A DNA stretch of 64,000 nt from Fusobacterium varium (GCA_900637705.1 LR134390.1:558001-622000), one strand, 5' to 3'. Shown: positions 36,728-45,814, counted from the stretch's first letter. Numbers and translations are program-made. The notes: generated by a model from the letters alone, not told the origin.

Positions 36728-37141
36728 ATGGAAAACAAGGGAAAAACAGAGAATCAGCCATTTTGTCAGCAGGAGGAAAAGGTATTGCAATTATTTAGAT
36801 GTCGGTATGAGGGAAAGGAACTTGACAGGTTTAGAAATCTACATCTGACTCTCACTGAAATCTACAGTGATTTTAACGGTCGAGATATAAAATGCTATGT
36901 TGAAACAATAGCTAACTACAGTGGATTAAGTAAAGCTTGGATACCTAAAGGATTAAAAATATTTGAGGAGTTAAAATTGATACAACTGGTGGAGGAAAGA
37001 AGCAAGGGAAAATTTAAAGGGAAAAGGTTAATATTCACTCCTGAAAACATTGAAAAAGAAGAAAAAAACGATGATAAGAAAAACGTTACCGAGAAAGCCA
37101 GTACTGGTTTTTCGAAGACATCAGAAGATAATCTTTATTAG
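36728..37141 (+). CDS. Small winged-helix-like DNA-binding protein
   Basis: A 137-residue basic soluble protein, family not recognised. Residues about 18-100 look like a winged helix: EEKVLQLFRCRYEGKELDRF, LHLTLTEIYSDFNGRDIKCY, then VETIANYSGLSKAWIPKGLK (helix-turn-helix) and ELKLIQLVEERSKGKFKGKR as a wing. The C-terminal 35 residues are charged and probably disordered. GAAGGAGTGAAAG precedes the ATG. It is the first of two small DNA-binding genes upstream of the autotransporter, pointing to a local regulator. A plasmid-type replication or partition role is a less likely alternative. Confidence 0.6.
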   Translation: MENKGKTENQPFCQQEEKVLQLFRCRYEGKELDRFRNLHLTLTEIYSDFNGRDIKCYVETIANYSGLSKAWIPKGLKIFEELKLIQLVEERSKGKFKGKRLIFTPENIEKEEKNDDKKNVTEKASTGFSKTSEDNLY

Positions 37142-37250
37142 AAAATAATAAAAGATATAAATAATACACACAGGGGAAGAAAAAAATATTGAGAAAATAT
37201 TTGAAGGGGAATAACTGAAGCTATGGAATAAAAAATTTGGGAGGTAGGGA

Positions 37251-37310
37251 ATGAAAAAGAATTTGGAGGAAAGAGGCTTAGGGATAAAGGGAGGGGGTAC
37301 AGGTGAATAG
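37251..37310 (+). CDS. Possible 19-residue leader peptide
   Basis: ATG-AAA-AAG-AAT-TTG opens a 19-codon frame (MKKNLEERGLGIKGGGTGE) that ends at TAG 37308-37310. It has its own GGGAGG site and overlaps the GTG start of the next gene (37303) by eight bases, so translation may be coupled. It could equally be chance. Confidence 0.35.
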   Translation: MKKNLEERGLGIKGGGTGE

Positions 37311-37542
37311 CGAAGAGTATATTTACAGAAAACTTGATACTTTATCCTCTCTGGATAGGGTTTTATCTGAAGAAATGGTTAAACATCTAGGGGAATGGAC
37401 AACGATAGACGATGTGGCAAAATATTTTAAAAAACATAGAAATACTATATGCTATAAGCTGGAAGCAGGAGATATACTGCACAGAAGAATAGGAACGAGT
37501 ATTTTGATTTATACAAGAAGCTTGATTTTTCTATTGGAATAA
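37303..37542 (+). CDS. Small helix-turn-helix protein
   Basis: A 79-residue protein with a C-terminal helix-turn-helix: GEWTTIDDVAKYFKKHRNTI followed by CYKLEAGDILHRRIGTS, an arrangement like excisionase or MerR-type DNA-binding domains. The GTG at 37303 is used because GGGAGGGGG lies just before it and no closer ATG exists. It lies between the winged-helix gene and the autotransporter and ends near a terminator, so it is separate from the autotransporter transcript or overlaps its control. Family not recognised with certainty. Confidence 0.6.
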   Translation: MNSEEYIYRKLDTLSSLDRVLSEEMVKHLGEWTTIDDVAKYFKKHRNTICYKLEAGDILHRRIGTSILIYTRSLIFLLE

Positions 37543-37612
37543 AATGCATATACAAAGACTGGAAGCATACTGGTTTTATGTAAAAAATAATACACCAGAA
37601 GCTTAAAGAAAA

Positions 37613-37642
37613 GAGGCTGTAGCAGAAGCTGCAGTCTTTTTT
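37613..37642 (+). terminator. Terminator after the small HTH gene
   Basis: GAGGCTGTAGC pairs with GCTGCAGTCTTTTTT (two G-U pairs) around an AGAA loop. Confidence 0.7.
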
Positions 37643-37777
37643 ACCCAAGAATAAAAGATGGATAAAAACTTATGAAAATAATAACACCAAAATTTTAAAA
37701 ATATTTTATCAACAATAGAAGATTGCCTGATAAAGCGCTAAACGAGGGAAAATAAGCTTTGAATCTAAAGGAGTGCA

Positions 37778-37883
37778 AAAAGTTCTTGTTTATGTATAAA
37801 AGGGAACTTTTCTCAGTTACCGGCTTAATTTCTACAATTAAATTCTCAATTTTAATTAGGATTTTGGAGCTGAAAATTGAGAA
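37778..37883 (+). promoter_or_regulatory. Leader region of the autotransporter with two hairpins
   Basis: AAAAGTTC (37778-37785) pairs with GAACTTTT (37804-37811); neither arm is followed by a pure T run. TTCTCAATTTT (37843-37853) pairs with AAAATTGAGAA (37873-37883), enclosing GGAG in the loop. A possible -10 (TGTATAAA) lies at about 37794. The stretch 37643-37777 holds nothing recognisable. Confidence 0.4.
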
Positions 37884-37931
37884 AAAATTAAATAAAAAAT
37901 ATATAAAAACAAACTTAGGGAGGAAATTTTT

Positions 37932-40900
37932 ATGATTGAAAAAATTATGAAGGCAGTAAAAAGCAGCAACAAAAGAAGAGGAAGAAATATAACAATAGGA
38001 GCAGTAGTAGGATTTCTATTGTCATGTACAGCAGTAATGGGAACAGTAGATGGTAATTACTTGTTTATAAAAGATGATAGTGGAATAAAATTTAGTACTG
38101 ATGGAAATGAATGGAATAACACAAATCCATATGCTGAAAATAACTGGCTTGAAAGTACAAAAACATATATAAATAATACAATACTATCAGCCAACGGAAC
38201 AGGAGATGAGGCTTATGGAGTGAAATTAGAATTGAACTCACCTAATTTTAGATTTATAAACAATGGAGCAATAAATGGAAGTTCTAATTCAAACAAAGCT
38301 TATGGAATATATGTTAATGATGGAAAAGTAGAAAGTATAGAAAACAATGGGACAATAAATGGAAGTTCTAATTCAAGCAGTGCTTATGGAATATATGTTA
38401 ATTATGTTAATTATGGAAGAGTAGGAAATATAGAAAACAATGGAGTAATAACTGGTAATTCTGGAGGTTCTGGTTATAGTATTGGAATTGGAATATATGG
38501 CAGAGGGGCAGCAACTCAGATAATAAATAGGGGTATAATAAATAACAAAATAAGTCCAAATGATAATTCTAGCACTAATAGTAGTGGAATAGCTGCAGGT
38601 TCAAATTCAGAAGGAACAGAAAAAATAATTAATATAGGAGAAATAAATAGTTCTAATAATGGAAATGCCTTTACTACTGGGATACATGTTGGGAAAAAAG
38701 CAAGAGAAGTGATAAATATGGGAAATATAAAGACTTTTGATGCTAAGTATAGCTATGGAATATCTTCTTATAATCTTGGTACTAGTGCCCAAATAAATAA
38801 TCTATTAAATATGGGAACTATAAGTTCTTTTAATACATCTAATAGTATTGGAATTTTTAGCGCTGATAATGGAACAATAGAAAAAATAGTAAATACAGGA
38901 GTTATTTATGGGCAGAATAGTACTGTATCTATTGGCGCTACTGGGACTATAGGAGATGTAAATAACTATGGAATATTTGCAACAGATGGAGATAAGATTA
39001 TATTTAATAATAATGGAAATATGACAGGTACTGAAAATAACTATGGAATGTATATAACTAAAACAAATGGACAAATAACTATAAATGTAGATGACGAAAA
39101 GAGTAATTATTCTGGTAATATAGTAGTAGGATACAATGAAGATGGAAGTGAAATAACAAAATATATGACAATAAGAAATGCTAAATTAAATAAAGAAAAA
39201 ACTGAAACAGAAAGTTTTATACTTGCAGGAAAATCAGGAAAATATAATAATTCAATATTAAATGGGAAAGATAAGACTTTAAATGTTTTAGAAGGAAGAA
39301 ATAAAATAACAGACTCTATAATCAATGCATATCAAACAGCAGTAGTTATAAAGGGAAAAAACTCATCACTTGTTCTTAATAATACTGTAGTAAATGGTGG
39401 GGCAGCAAAAGATAAAGAGGTACCAACAATAGAGATAGAAGGAGAAGATAATGCTTTCACTCTAAAGGGAGAATCAATAGTAAATACAGGGGCAAGAGAT
39501 AATGTAGCTATAACAGTTGGAGGAAAAGATAATGCTCTTGTTTTAGAAGGAAATGCAAAAGTTAATGGAGAGATGAAATCAACAGGAACTAATAATCTAA
39601 TAAGTCTTAATGGAAATACTGGAAATGGAATGAATATACTTCATAACATATCAGGATTTACAAATATGAATATAGATAATAATGTGACATTCTTTGAAAA
39701 TGTAGAAGTAACAGGAACAGAAACAGTAACTGTAGGAGGAACATTAAATTTAAGATTAAAAAAATCAGAGCCTATACCATATGGAGATATACCAACAGCA
39801 GTTCATGCTTTTTCAGGAACTAATAGTACAACAATAAAAGGAGCATCAGAAGAGGAAGCAGGAACTTTAAACTTCATAACAAACGGAATAGGAAGAGAAA
39901 TTTATGTTGATATGGAAAATATAGAACTTGAAAATATGAAGGTGAGAGCAAATTCAATTATAGACAAGGTAGAAATATCTGATGAATATATTCATTTAGG
40001 AGCAGGTTCAGACTTAAGTGGAATTGTAAATCCAAAGGTAAGTAAATATGATTCATTGGATAATATATATAAAAGTTTGTACAGCAGTACAGAAGAAAAC
40101 CTTGATGCTTTGAGAGATATATTAAGTATGACTTATCTAGGAACACATTATGGATATAATACTAGTAATGAAGAACAACTTAAAAATCTAATGAGCTACT
40201 TAGACAGCATTTATACAGGAACTCCATATTCAGTTTCAAGTGAACTTTCAAGAAGATCAGCAGGAATGTTTAGAGATATAGTAACAGAAAATCAATTTAG
40301 ACCAGACTTAAACAGATGGCTGGTAATGGGTGGACTAACTCATACTGATGGAGGAACTAAAGACAGCTACTATGGACAGAATTACCATGGCTTTGATACA
40401 GGTACAGCAGATGTAGATACTGATATGAAACTTACTGGAGCTTATGCCCTGGGGAAATATGGATATTCAGAAAATGTATCATTAGGAGTAACAGCAGGAG
40501 GAAACAAAAGCGAAGCTAAACTTCCAATGTCAAAGGTAAAAGGAAACAGTGGATATGTAGGAGCCTTTGCAGAAAACTACAGAGGAAACCTTACACTGAA
40601 AGCTGGAGCAGGAATTCAATATTCAGAATATGATGCTAATAGAGCAGCATTAGGAGGACACAGCTATAGCGATAAATATTCAGATATGACATATGATATT
40701 TACTTGAATGGAAGATATTCTAATCCAATGGGAGATAACTTCTTCTTAGAGCCATATGGAACATTATCATATACATATGTAGACCAAGAGGGAGCAGATG
40801 AAGGAAGCAAAGTATTAGCAATAGAAACAGATTCAAAATCATTTGACTATACAGCAGCAAAAGTGGGAGTAGATCTTAAAAAAGTAATACCACATGAGAA

Positions 40901-41198
40901 AGGAAAGAGTACACTGTCAGCAGGAGTAAGCTACACAAGACTTCTTAATGGTGCAGATAAAGATAATATCACAGGAAGATTTAAAGGAAAAGATGCAAGT
41001 GATTTTGATATTCTAGTAGCTCACAAAAATGAAAACAGCATAGGATTAAATGCTAAGTACACTCTTGAACTTGAAAGTGGAATCCTGTTTGATGTAAAAG
41101 GAAGCTACTCAGTAGAAAGAGATTCACACAATGGAACTGGAAAGAACAGAAACAAAGGTGAATGGATAGTAGGAACAGGATTAGGATACAAGTTCTAA
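37932..41198 (+). CDS. Autotransporter (type Va) with repeat-rich passenger
   Basis: A 1088-residue surface protein: long charged N-terminal stretch and signal anchor (GAVVGFLLSCTAVMGTVDG, residues about 23-41), a passenger of about 700 residues, and a C-terminal autotransporter beta-barrel (about 810-1088) ending GTGLGYKF with terminal Phe. The passenger repeats motifs such as ENNGTINGSSNSSSAYGIYVN, NNGAINGSSNSNKAYGI and similar beta-helix turns, the typical right-handed beta-helix of secreted adhesins or enzymes. No catalytic serine-protease motif is evident, so an adhesin or surface-coat role is inferred. GGGAGG precedes the ATG. Two HU-like genes follow closely; two HTH genes precede. The passenger is low in Cys, as usual. 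Confidence 0.92.
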   Translation: MIEKIMKAVKSSNKRRGRNITIGAVVGFLLSCTAVMGTVDGNYLFIKDDSGIKFSTDGNEWNNTNPYAENNWLESTKTYINNTILSANGTGDEAYGVKLELNSPNFRFINNGAINGSSNSNKAYGIYVNDGKVESIENNGTINGSSNSSSAYGIYVNYVNYGRVGNIENNGVITGNSGGSGYSIGIGIYGRGAATQIINRGIINNKISPNDNSSTNSSGIAAGSNSEGTEKIINIGEINSSNNGNAFTTGIHVGKKAREVINMGNIKTFDAKYSYGISSYNLGTSAQINNLLNMGTISSFNTSNSIGIFSADNGTIEKIVNTGVIYGQNSTVSIGATGTIGDVNNYGIFATDGDKIIFNNNGNMTGTENNYGMYITKTNGQITINVDDEKSNYSGNIVVGYNEDGSEITKYMTIRNAKLNKEKTETESFILAGKSGKYNNSILNGKDKTLNVLEGRNKITDSIINAYQTAVVIKGKNSSLVLNNTVVNGGAAKDKEVPTIEIEGEDNAFTLKGESIVNTGARDNVAITVGGKDNALVLEGNAKVNGEMKSTGTNNLISLNGNTGNGMNILHNISGFTNMNIDNNVTFFENVEVTGTETVTVGGTLNLRLKKSEPIPYGDIPTAVHAFSGTNSTTIKGASEEEAGTLNFITNGIGREIYVDMENIELENMKVRANSIIDKVEISDEYIHLGAGSDLSGIVNPKVSKYDSLDNIYKSLYSSTEENLDALRDILSMTYLGTHYGYNTSNEEQLKNLMSYLDSIYTGTPYSVSSELSRRSAGMFRDIVTENQFRPDLNRWLVMGGLTHTDGGTKDSYYGQNYHGFDTGTADVDTDMKLTGAYALGKYGYSENVSLGVTAGGNKSEAKLPMSKVKGNSGYVGAFAENYRGNLTLKAGAGIQYSEYDANRAALGGHSYSDKYSDMTYDIYLNGRYSNPMGDNFFLEPYGTLSYTYVDQEGADEGSKVLAIETDSKSFDYTAAKVGVDLKKVIPHEKGKSTLSAGVSYTRLLNGADKDNITGRFKGKDASDFDILVAHKNENSIGLNAKYTLELESGILFDVKGSYSVERDSHNGTGKNRNKGEWIVGTGLGYKF

Positions 41199-41218
41199 TA
41201 ACAACAATGGGGGAAGCA

Positions 41219-41512
41219 ATGACAGAAGGGGAATTTATAAGGTTCTATAAAAAGAGAAATCTTTCAAGAAGCTATAAAGAAGTAAAAGAGAAAATAGATA
41301 TATTCTGGACTGTTTTGCTGAAGGCTTTAGATGAAGATGGAAAAGTGTTATTAAAGGATTGGGGAGCATTTGAGAAAAAAGAGGTAGCTCCCAGAAAAAT
41401 AATGACGCCGAGAATGGAAAAAGCAGGACTTACAAGAGCAGGAGAAAAGGTACGATTCAGAACAGGAACAGGGTTAAAGAATCTTGTCAATGGAGCTGAT
41501 GCTGATGAATAA
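41219..41512 (+). CDS. HU/IHF-family DNA-binding protein, copy 1
   Basis: A 97-residue protein with the HU/IHF layout: N-terminal helical half (MTEGEFIRFYKKRNLSRSYK, KEVKEKIDIFWTVLLKALDE) followed by VLLKDWGAFEKKEVAPRK, matching the conserved G-x-F-x-V segment of HU, and PRMEKAGLT toward the arm. The ATG at 41219 follows GGGGGAAGCA; a longer upstream frame reads through the autotransporter end and is rejected. It lies 20 bp after the autotransporter and overlaps the next HU-like gene. Sequence is far from housekeeping HU, so a specialised nucleoid or regulatory role is possible. Confidence 0.75.
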   Translation: MTEGEFIRFYKKRNLSRSYKEVKEKIDIFWTVLLKALDEDGKVLLKDWGAFEKKEVAPRKIMTPRMEKAGLTRAGEKVRFRTGTGLKNLVNGADADE

Positions 41513-41774
41513 GAAAGAATTGGCAAAGCTATACAGCGCAATAAGTCAGGGGAAGGTATCACAAAAGGCAGCACTAGAAGAAATAAATGTATTTACCCAA
41601 ACTCTACAGGAAGCCTTATGTAAGTATAATTCAGTATCATTTATCAATATAGGAGTATTTGAAGTACTGGAAAGAAAGCCGAGATTAGTAAGCAATCCAT
41701 CAACTAGGGAGATAATGAAAATCTATCCTAAGAAGGTAGTAAGGTTTAGAGCATCGAAAAATCTAATAAAATAA
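41505..41774 (+). CDS. HU/IHF-family DNA-binding protein, copy 2
   Basis: An 89-residue HU-like protein beginning MNKKELAKLYSAISQGKVSQ; the N-terminal helices, SFINIGVFEVLERKPRLVSN and VRFRASKNLIK follow the HU pattern (helical body, I-G-x-F-x-V core, terminal K-rich tail). Its ATG overlaps the TAA of the preceding gene (ATGAATAA), giving translational coupling, with GGAG nine bases upstream. The pair could form a heterodimer like HU-alpha/beta or IHF. Followed by a bidirectional terminator. The link with the autotransporter is positional. Confidence 0.75.
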   Translation: MNKKELAKLYSAISQGKVSQKAALEEINVFTQTLQEALCKYNSVSFINIGVFEVLERKPRLVSNPSTREIMKIYPKKVVRFRASKNLIK

Positions 41775-41791
41775 AATTGAATAAAAAAATG

Positions 41792-41830
41792 AAAAGACCA
41801 AAAGAATTAAATTTCCTTTGGTCTTTTTTT
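41792..41830. terminator. Bidirectional terminator
   Basis: AAAAGACCAAA and TTTGGTCTTTT pair around an AT-rich loop, flanked by A and T runs, between convergent transcripts (HU-like genes and rubrerythrin). Confidence 0.85.
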
Positions 41831-41833
41831 ATA

Positions 41834-42409
41834 TTAATAGTTAGTTTCTTTTATTTCAAAGAATGCTTTTGGATTTAAGCAAACTGGGCATTTAGCAGGA
41901 GCTTCAGGTCCTTCATGTACATACCCACATAAAATACATTTCCACCTGTTAGTTCCATCTTTTTTAAATACATGGTCAGTTTCCACATTTTCCAAAAGTT
42001 TTAAATATCTTTTTTCATGTTCAATTTCAACTTTAGAAATAAGTCTAAATACTCCAGCTATAACCTTGAATCCTTCTTTTTCAGCAACTTCTGCAAAGTG
42101 TGGATAAAGCTCTGAATGTTCTTCATGCTCTCCAGCAGCAGCCATTTTTAAGTTTTCCAAAGTAGTTCCAACATATCCAGCAGGATAAGCAGCCTGTATT
42201 TCAAGACCTTCTCCTCCTTCAAGGAAGCTAAAGAATCTTCTTGCGTGTTCTTTTTCATTTTCAGCAGTTTCTATAAAAATATTAGCAATTTGTTCATATC
42301 CTTCTTCTCTTGCTTTTTCAGCGAAATAAGTATATCTCATTCTAGCTTGAGATTCTCCAGCAAAAGATTTTAATAGATTTTTTTCAGTTTCTGTACCTCT
42401 AATAGACAT
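41834..42409 (-). CDS. rbr: Rubrerythrin
   Basis: A 191-residue non-haem iron peroxidase that reduces hydrogen peroxide in anaerobes. The N-terminal four-helix di-iron domain contains the ExxR-type segments FAGESQARMRYTYFAEKARE and ETAENEKEHARRFFSFLEGG, plus EHEEHSELYPHFAEVAEKEG and KVEIEHEKRYLKLLENVE, which hold the Glu and His iron ligands. A C-terminal rubredoxin-like domain has two Cys pairs (WKCILCGYVHEG and CPVCLNPKAFF). Length is standard. GGAGG lies just before the ATG. It stands alone in front of the gatCAB operon and is followed by a terminator shared with the HU-like genes. Confidence 0.95.
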   Translation of the reverse strand: MSIRGTETEKNLLKSFAGESQARMRYTYFAEKAREEGYEQIANIFIETAENEKEHARRFFSFLEGGEGLEIQAAYPAGYVGTTLENLKMAAAGEHEEHSELYPHFAEVAEKEGFKVIAGVFRLISKVEIEHEKRYLKLLENVETDHVFKKDGTNRWKCILCGYVHEGPEAPAKCPVCLNPKAFFEIKETNY

Positions 42410-42497
42410 TTTTAAAACACCTCCATAATATAATTACAAACTCTTTTAATTTCTATATATATTTTATTCTATTTAAATTTAAGGAATCCTTTTTTAA

Positions 42498-42530
42498 ATA
42501 AAAAGAAAGTGACTTATTTAATCACTTTCT
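42498..42530 (-). terminator. Terminator of the gatCAB operon
   Basis: On the minus strand AGAAAGTGA and TCACTTTCT pair around a 9-nt loop, followed by TTTTTA. It lies just past the gatB stop. Confidence 0.8.
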
Positions 42531-42540
42531 CAATTTAAAT

Positions 42541-43986
42541 TTAGCTTAATTTTTTAGTCATTAATTCTGTAACCATATTAGGGTTAGCTTTTCCTTTAGA
42601 AAGTTTCATTACTTGTCCAATAAGTCCTTTTATAACTCTTGGTTTTCTTCCCTCATCAGAATTTTTATAATCTTCTACCATTTTAGGATTAGCATTGATA
42701 ACTTCATCTATCATAGCTTCAATAGCACCAGTATCAGCTACTTGAACCATTCCTTTTTCTTTTACTATAACTTCAGGAGCTCTGTCATCAGTAAGTTTTA
42801 TTTCAAAAAGTTCTTTAGCTATTTTTGTAGATATAACATTTTTTTCTATAAGAACAATTATCTCTCCTAAATGTTCTGGAGATATAGTAAACATATCAAT
42901 TGTTATATTTTTTTCTTTTAGATTTCTCATAACTTCAGTCATAATCCAGTTAGAACTTAACTTAGGGTTATTAGAAGTTTTTACTACTGCTTCAAAATAA
43001 TCAGCTAATTCAATATCTTCACAAAGAATATTGGCATCATATTCAGGAATAGCATAATCAGAAATAAATCTTGTTAGTTTATCAGCTTTAGATTCTGGCA
43101 TTATTTTTTTAATATTTTCTATTTCCTCATCTGTAATAACAAGTTTTAAAAGGTCTGGCTCTGGGAAATATCTATAATCCATAGCCTCCTCTTTACTTCT
43201 CATTATTCTTGTAGTTTGAGCTTCTTCGTCCCATAATCTAGTTTCTTGATCTATTTTTCCACCATTTTCAATTGTTTCTATTTGTCTGCCTATTTCATAA
43301 TCTATTGCTCTGGCAACAGCTTTAAATGAGTTAAGGTTTTTAACCTCTACTCTAGTTCCAAATACTTTTGATCCTTTTTCCATAACAGAAATATTAGCAT
43401 CACATCTTAAAGAACCAAGTTCCATAGATACATCACTGATACCAGTGTATTTAATGATACTTTTTAAAGTATTAAGATATTCATAAGCTTCTTCTGAAGT
43501 TCTCATATCAGGTTCAGAAATTATTTCTATCAATGGTATAGAAGCTCTGTTGAAGTTAATAAGAGATTCATGCTCAGCATGAATAGATTTTGCAGCATCT
43601 TCTTCTATTTGAATTTTAGTAATACCAACTTTTACCATTCTTCCAGAATTAAGTTTGAATTCTAATGAACCTTTTTCAGCATATGATTTATCAAATTGAG
43701 TTATTTGATAGTTTTTAGGTGTATCAGGATAAAAATAATTTTTTCTATCAAAGCCACTCTCATTATTTATTTTACAATTAAGTGCAAGTCCAGCTTTTAC
43801 AGCATATTCCACAACTTTTTTATTAAGTTTAGGAAGAGCTCCAGGGTGTCCTAAACAGATAGGACAAGTATGTGTATTAGAGTCAGCATTATCATAGTCA
43901 GCACTACAACCACACCAAACTTTTGTTCCAGTTTTTAATTGAAGGTGAACCTCCAATCCTATTACTGATTCCCATTCTCTCAACAT
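42541..43986 (-). CDS. gatB: Aspartyl/glutamyl-tRNA amidotransferase subunit B
   Basis: A 481-residue subunit that activates Glu or Asp already charged on tRNA(Gln/Asn). The ATG at 43986 is taken (MLREWESVIGLEVHLQL) because AGGAGAG lies right before it; an upstream frame extension of 18 residues overlaps the operon gap. Family motifs: CSADYDNADSNTHTCPICLG with the Cys-rich zinc region, GSLRCDANISV and WDEEAQTTRIMRSKEEAMDY. C-terminal YqeY-like domain ends MTKKLS. It is the last gene of gatC-gatA-gatB, needed where no GlnRS exists. Normal length. Confidence 0.95.
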   Translation of the reverse strand: MLREWESVIGLEVHLQLKTGTKVWCGCSADYDNADSNTHTCPICLGHPGALPKLNKKVVEYAVKAGLALNCKINNESGFDRKNYFYPDTPKNYQITQFDKSYAEKGSLEFKLNSGRMVKVGITKIQIEEDAAKSIHAEHESLINFNRASIPLIEIISEPDMRTSEEAYEYLNTLKSIIKYTGISDVSMELGSLRCDANISVMEKGSKVFGTRVEVKNLNSFKAVARAIDYEIGRQIETIENGGKIDQETRLWDEEAQTTRIMRSKEEAMDYRYFPEPDLLKLVITDEEIENIKKIMPESKADKLTRFISDYAIPEYDANILCEDIELADYFEAVVKTSNNPKLSSNWIMTEVMRNLKEKNITIDMFTISPEHLGEIIVLIEKNVISTKIAKELFEIKLTDDRAPEVIVKEKGMVQVADTGAIEAMIDEVINANPKMVEDYKNSDEGRKPRVIKGLIGQVMKLSKGKANPNMVTELMTKKLS

Positions 43987-44015
43987 ATTTATCTCTCCTT
44001 CTAAATAGAAGCTTC

Positions 44016-45473
44016 CTAGTCTAGTACAGGAAGTTTCCATTCTCCTCTAATTTTTTCAAATGCATCTCCAGCTTGTATAAGTTCTCCTTCACAGAAAGGT
44101 TTTCCAAGAAGCTGTATACCAACAGGCAGTCCATCAGCAAGTCCAGCTGGTATAGAAATACCAGGAATACCTGCTAAGTTTGCAGAAATTGTAAATATAT
44201 CTTCAAGATATAATTCAATAGGAGTTTTTACATCATCTAATTTAAAAGCTGTACTTGGAGATACTGGAGTGAATATAATATCTACATTTTCAAAAGCTTT
44301 ATCAAAGTCATCTTTAATTAGTTTTCTTACTTTTTGAGCTTTTTTGAAGTAAGCATCATAGAAACCAGCACTTAATACATAAGTTCCTATCATTATTCTT
44401 CTTTTAACTTCATCTCCAAAACCTTCTGTTCTTGAATTAATATATAAATCATCTATATTTTTAATATCTTTGCTTCTATATCCATATCTCACTCCATCAA
44501 ATCTTGCAAGATTCGAACTTGCTTCAGCTGGAGCAAGTACATAGTAAGTAGGAACAGCATATTTAGTGTGAGGAAGAGATATTTCGATTATTTCAGCACC
44601 AAGTTCTCTGAATTTTTCTAGAGCTTCATTTACTATTTTTCTCACATCTTCTTTTATTCCATCAATAAAATATTCTTTAGGAACACCTATTTTCATTCCT
44701 TTGATATCTTTTCCTAAAAATTTTGTATAATCAGGAACTTCTTTTTTAGATACAGTAGCATCATAATCATCTTCACCAGCAATGACATTCATACAAAGGG
44801 CTATATCAGCTACATTTTTAGCTATAGGTCCTATTTGATCCAGTGATGAAGCAAATGCCATAAGTCCATATCTTGAAACTCTTCCATAAGTAGGTTTCAT
44901 TCCAACTACTCCACAAAAAGAAGCAGGTTGTCTGATACTTCCACCAGTATCTGATCCAAGAGAAATGAAAGCTTCTTGAGCAGCTATTGAAGCTGCAGCT
45001 CCTCCACTGCTTCCACCAGGGACTCTTTCAGTATCCCAAGGATTTTTTGTTTTTTTATAACAAGAAGTTTTTGTAGTACTTCCCATAGCAAATTCATCCA
45101 TATTAGTTATACCAATAATGATTGCATCTGCTTCTTTTAATTTTTTTACAGCAGTAGCATCATATATTCCAGTATATCCTTCAAGTATTTTAGAACAAGA
45201 AGTGCTTATATCTCCTTCAGAAACCATATTATCTTTTATAGAAACAGGTATTCCAGCTAAAGCACCAAGTTTTTCACCATTTTTTACTTTTTCATCAATT
45301 TTTCTGGCTTCCTCTAAAGCTTTTTCTTTTCTAAGATGAACAAAGCTTCCTATATTTCCATCAATTTTTTCTATTCTTTCAAAGATTTCTCTTACAACAT
45401 CTTCAGATTTTATCTCACCTTTTGAGATTTTTTCTTTTATCTCAACAGCAGATAACTTATAAAAATTTTCCAT
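44016..45473 (-). CDS. gatA: Aspartyl/glutamyl-tRNA amidotransferase subunit A
   Basis: The 485-residue amidase subunit that releases ammonia from glutamine for the transamidation. It belongs to the amidase signature family: the catalytic Lys is in GIPVSIKDNM, and the Ser-cisSer-Lys region is GGSSGGAAASIAAQ followed by SLGSDTGGSIRQPASF. The C-terminal DGLPVGIQLLGKPF is also conserved. It sits between gatC (26 bp upstream) and gatB (29 bp downstream), ordinary gatCAB order. AAGGAGG precedes the ATG. Confidence 0.96.
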   Translation of the reverse strand: MENFYKLSAVEIKEKISKGEIKSEDVVREIFERIEKIDGNIGSFVHLRKEKALEEARKIDEKVKNGEKLGALAGIPVSIKDNMVSEGDISTSCSKILEGYTGIYDATAVKKLKEADAIIIGITNMDEFAMGSTTKTSCYKKTKNPWDTERVPGGSSGGAAASIAAQEAFISLGSDTGGSIRQPASFCGVVGMKPTYGRVSRYGLMAFASSLDQIGPIAKNVADIALCMNVIAGEDDYDATVSKKEVPDYTKFLGKDIKGMKIGVPKEYFIDGIKEDVRKIVNEALEKFRELGAEIIEISLPHTKYAVPTYYVLAPAEASSNLARFDGVRYGYRSKDIKNIDDLYINSRTEGFGDEVKRRIMIGTYVLSAGFYDAYFKKAQKVRKLIKDDFDKAFENVDIIFTPVSPSTAFKLDDVKTPIELYLEDIFTISANLAGIPGISIPAGLADGLPVGIQLLGKPFCEGELIQAGDAFEKIRGEWKLPVLD

Positions 45474-45499
45474 TTAGAAAATCCTCCTTATATATTTTA

Positions 45500-45790
45500 T
45501 TATTCACCAACAACTTTTGGAACTATTACAGCTCCATCTCCAGAATCTGGAGCATTAGAAAGAGCTTTTTCCACTGATAATGATTCTCTTACTTCATCTT
45601 CTCTTAAATTATTTACTGTGTTGTTGACCTGTATAAGAGGTTTTACCTCATCTGTATTTATTTCATCTAGCACATCAATATATCCTAGTATGTCATTCAG
45701 CTCTACCTGAAATTTTTCTATCTCTTCAGGGGTGAATTTAAGTCTAGCAAGTTTAGCTACATTTAAAACTTCTTCTCTAGTCAAAGCCAT
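45500..45790 (-). CDS. gatC: Aspartyl/glutamyl-tRNA amidotransferase subunit C
   Basis: A 96-residue subunit that bridges GatA and GatB. It opens ALTREEVLNVAKLARLKFTP, the usual GatC start, and continues FQVELNDILGYIDVLDEINT; the C-terminal part ends in DGAVIVPKVVGE as expected. AGGAGGAAAAT precedes the ATG. First of gatCAB; 24 bp separate it from the rluB-like gene upstream, so it probably belongs to the same long transcript. Confidence 0.93.
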   Translation of the reverse strand: MALTREEVLNVAKLARLKFTPEEIEKFQVELNDILGYIDVLDEINTDEVKPLIQVNNTVNNLREDEVRESLSVEKALSNAPDSGDGAVIVPKVVGE

Positions 45791-45814
45791 ATTTTCCTCC
45801 TCAAAATTTAAATT

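Noticed and set aside
37543-37605. Short frame MHIQRLEAYWFYVKNN right after the small HTH gene
   Set aside because: No ribosome site, overlaps no other signal, and ends before a terminator; chance is more likely.
41162-41218. Longer start for the first HU-like gene
   Set aside because: The extension reads through the autotransporter C-terminus in another frame and has no ribosome site.
41505-41774. TTG start at 41484 for the second HU-like gene
   Set aside because: ATG at 41505 has a GGAG at suitable distance and overlaps the upstream stop as in coupled genes.
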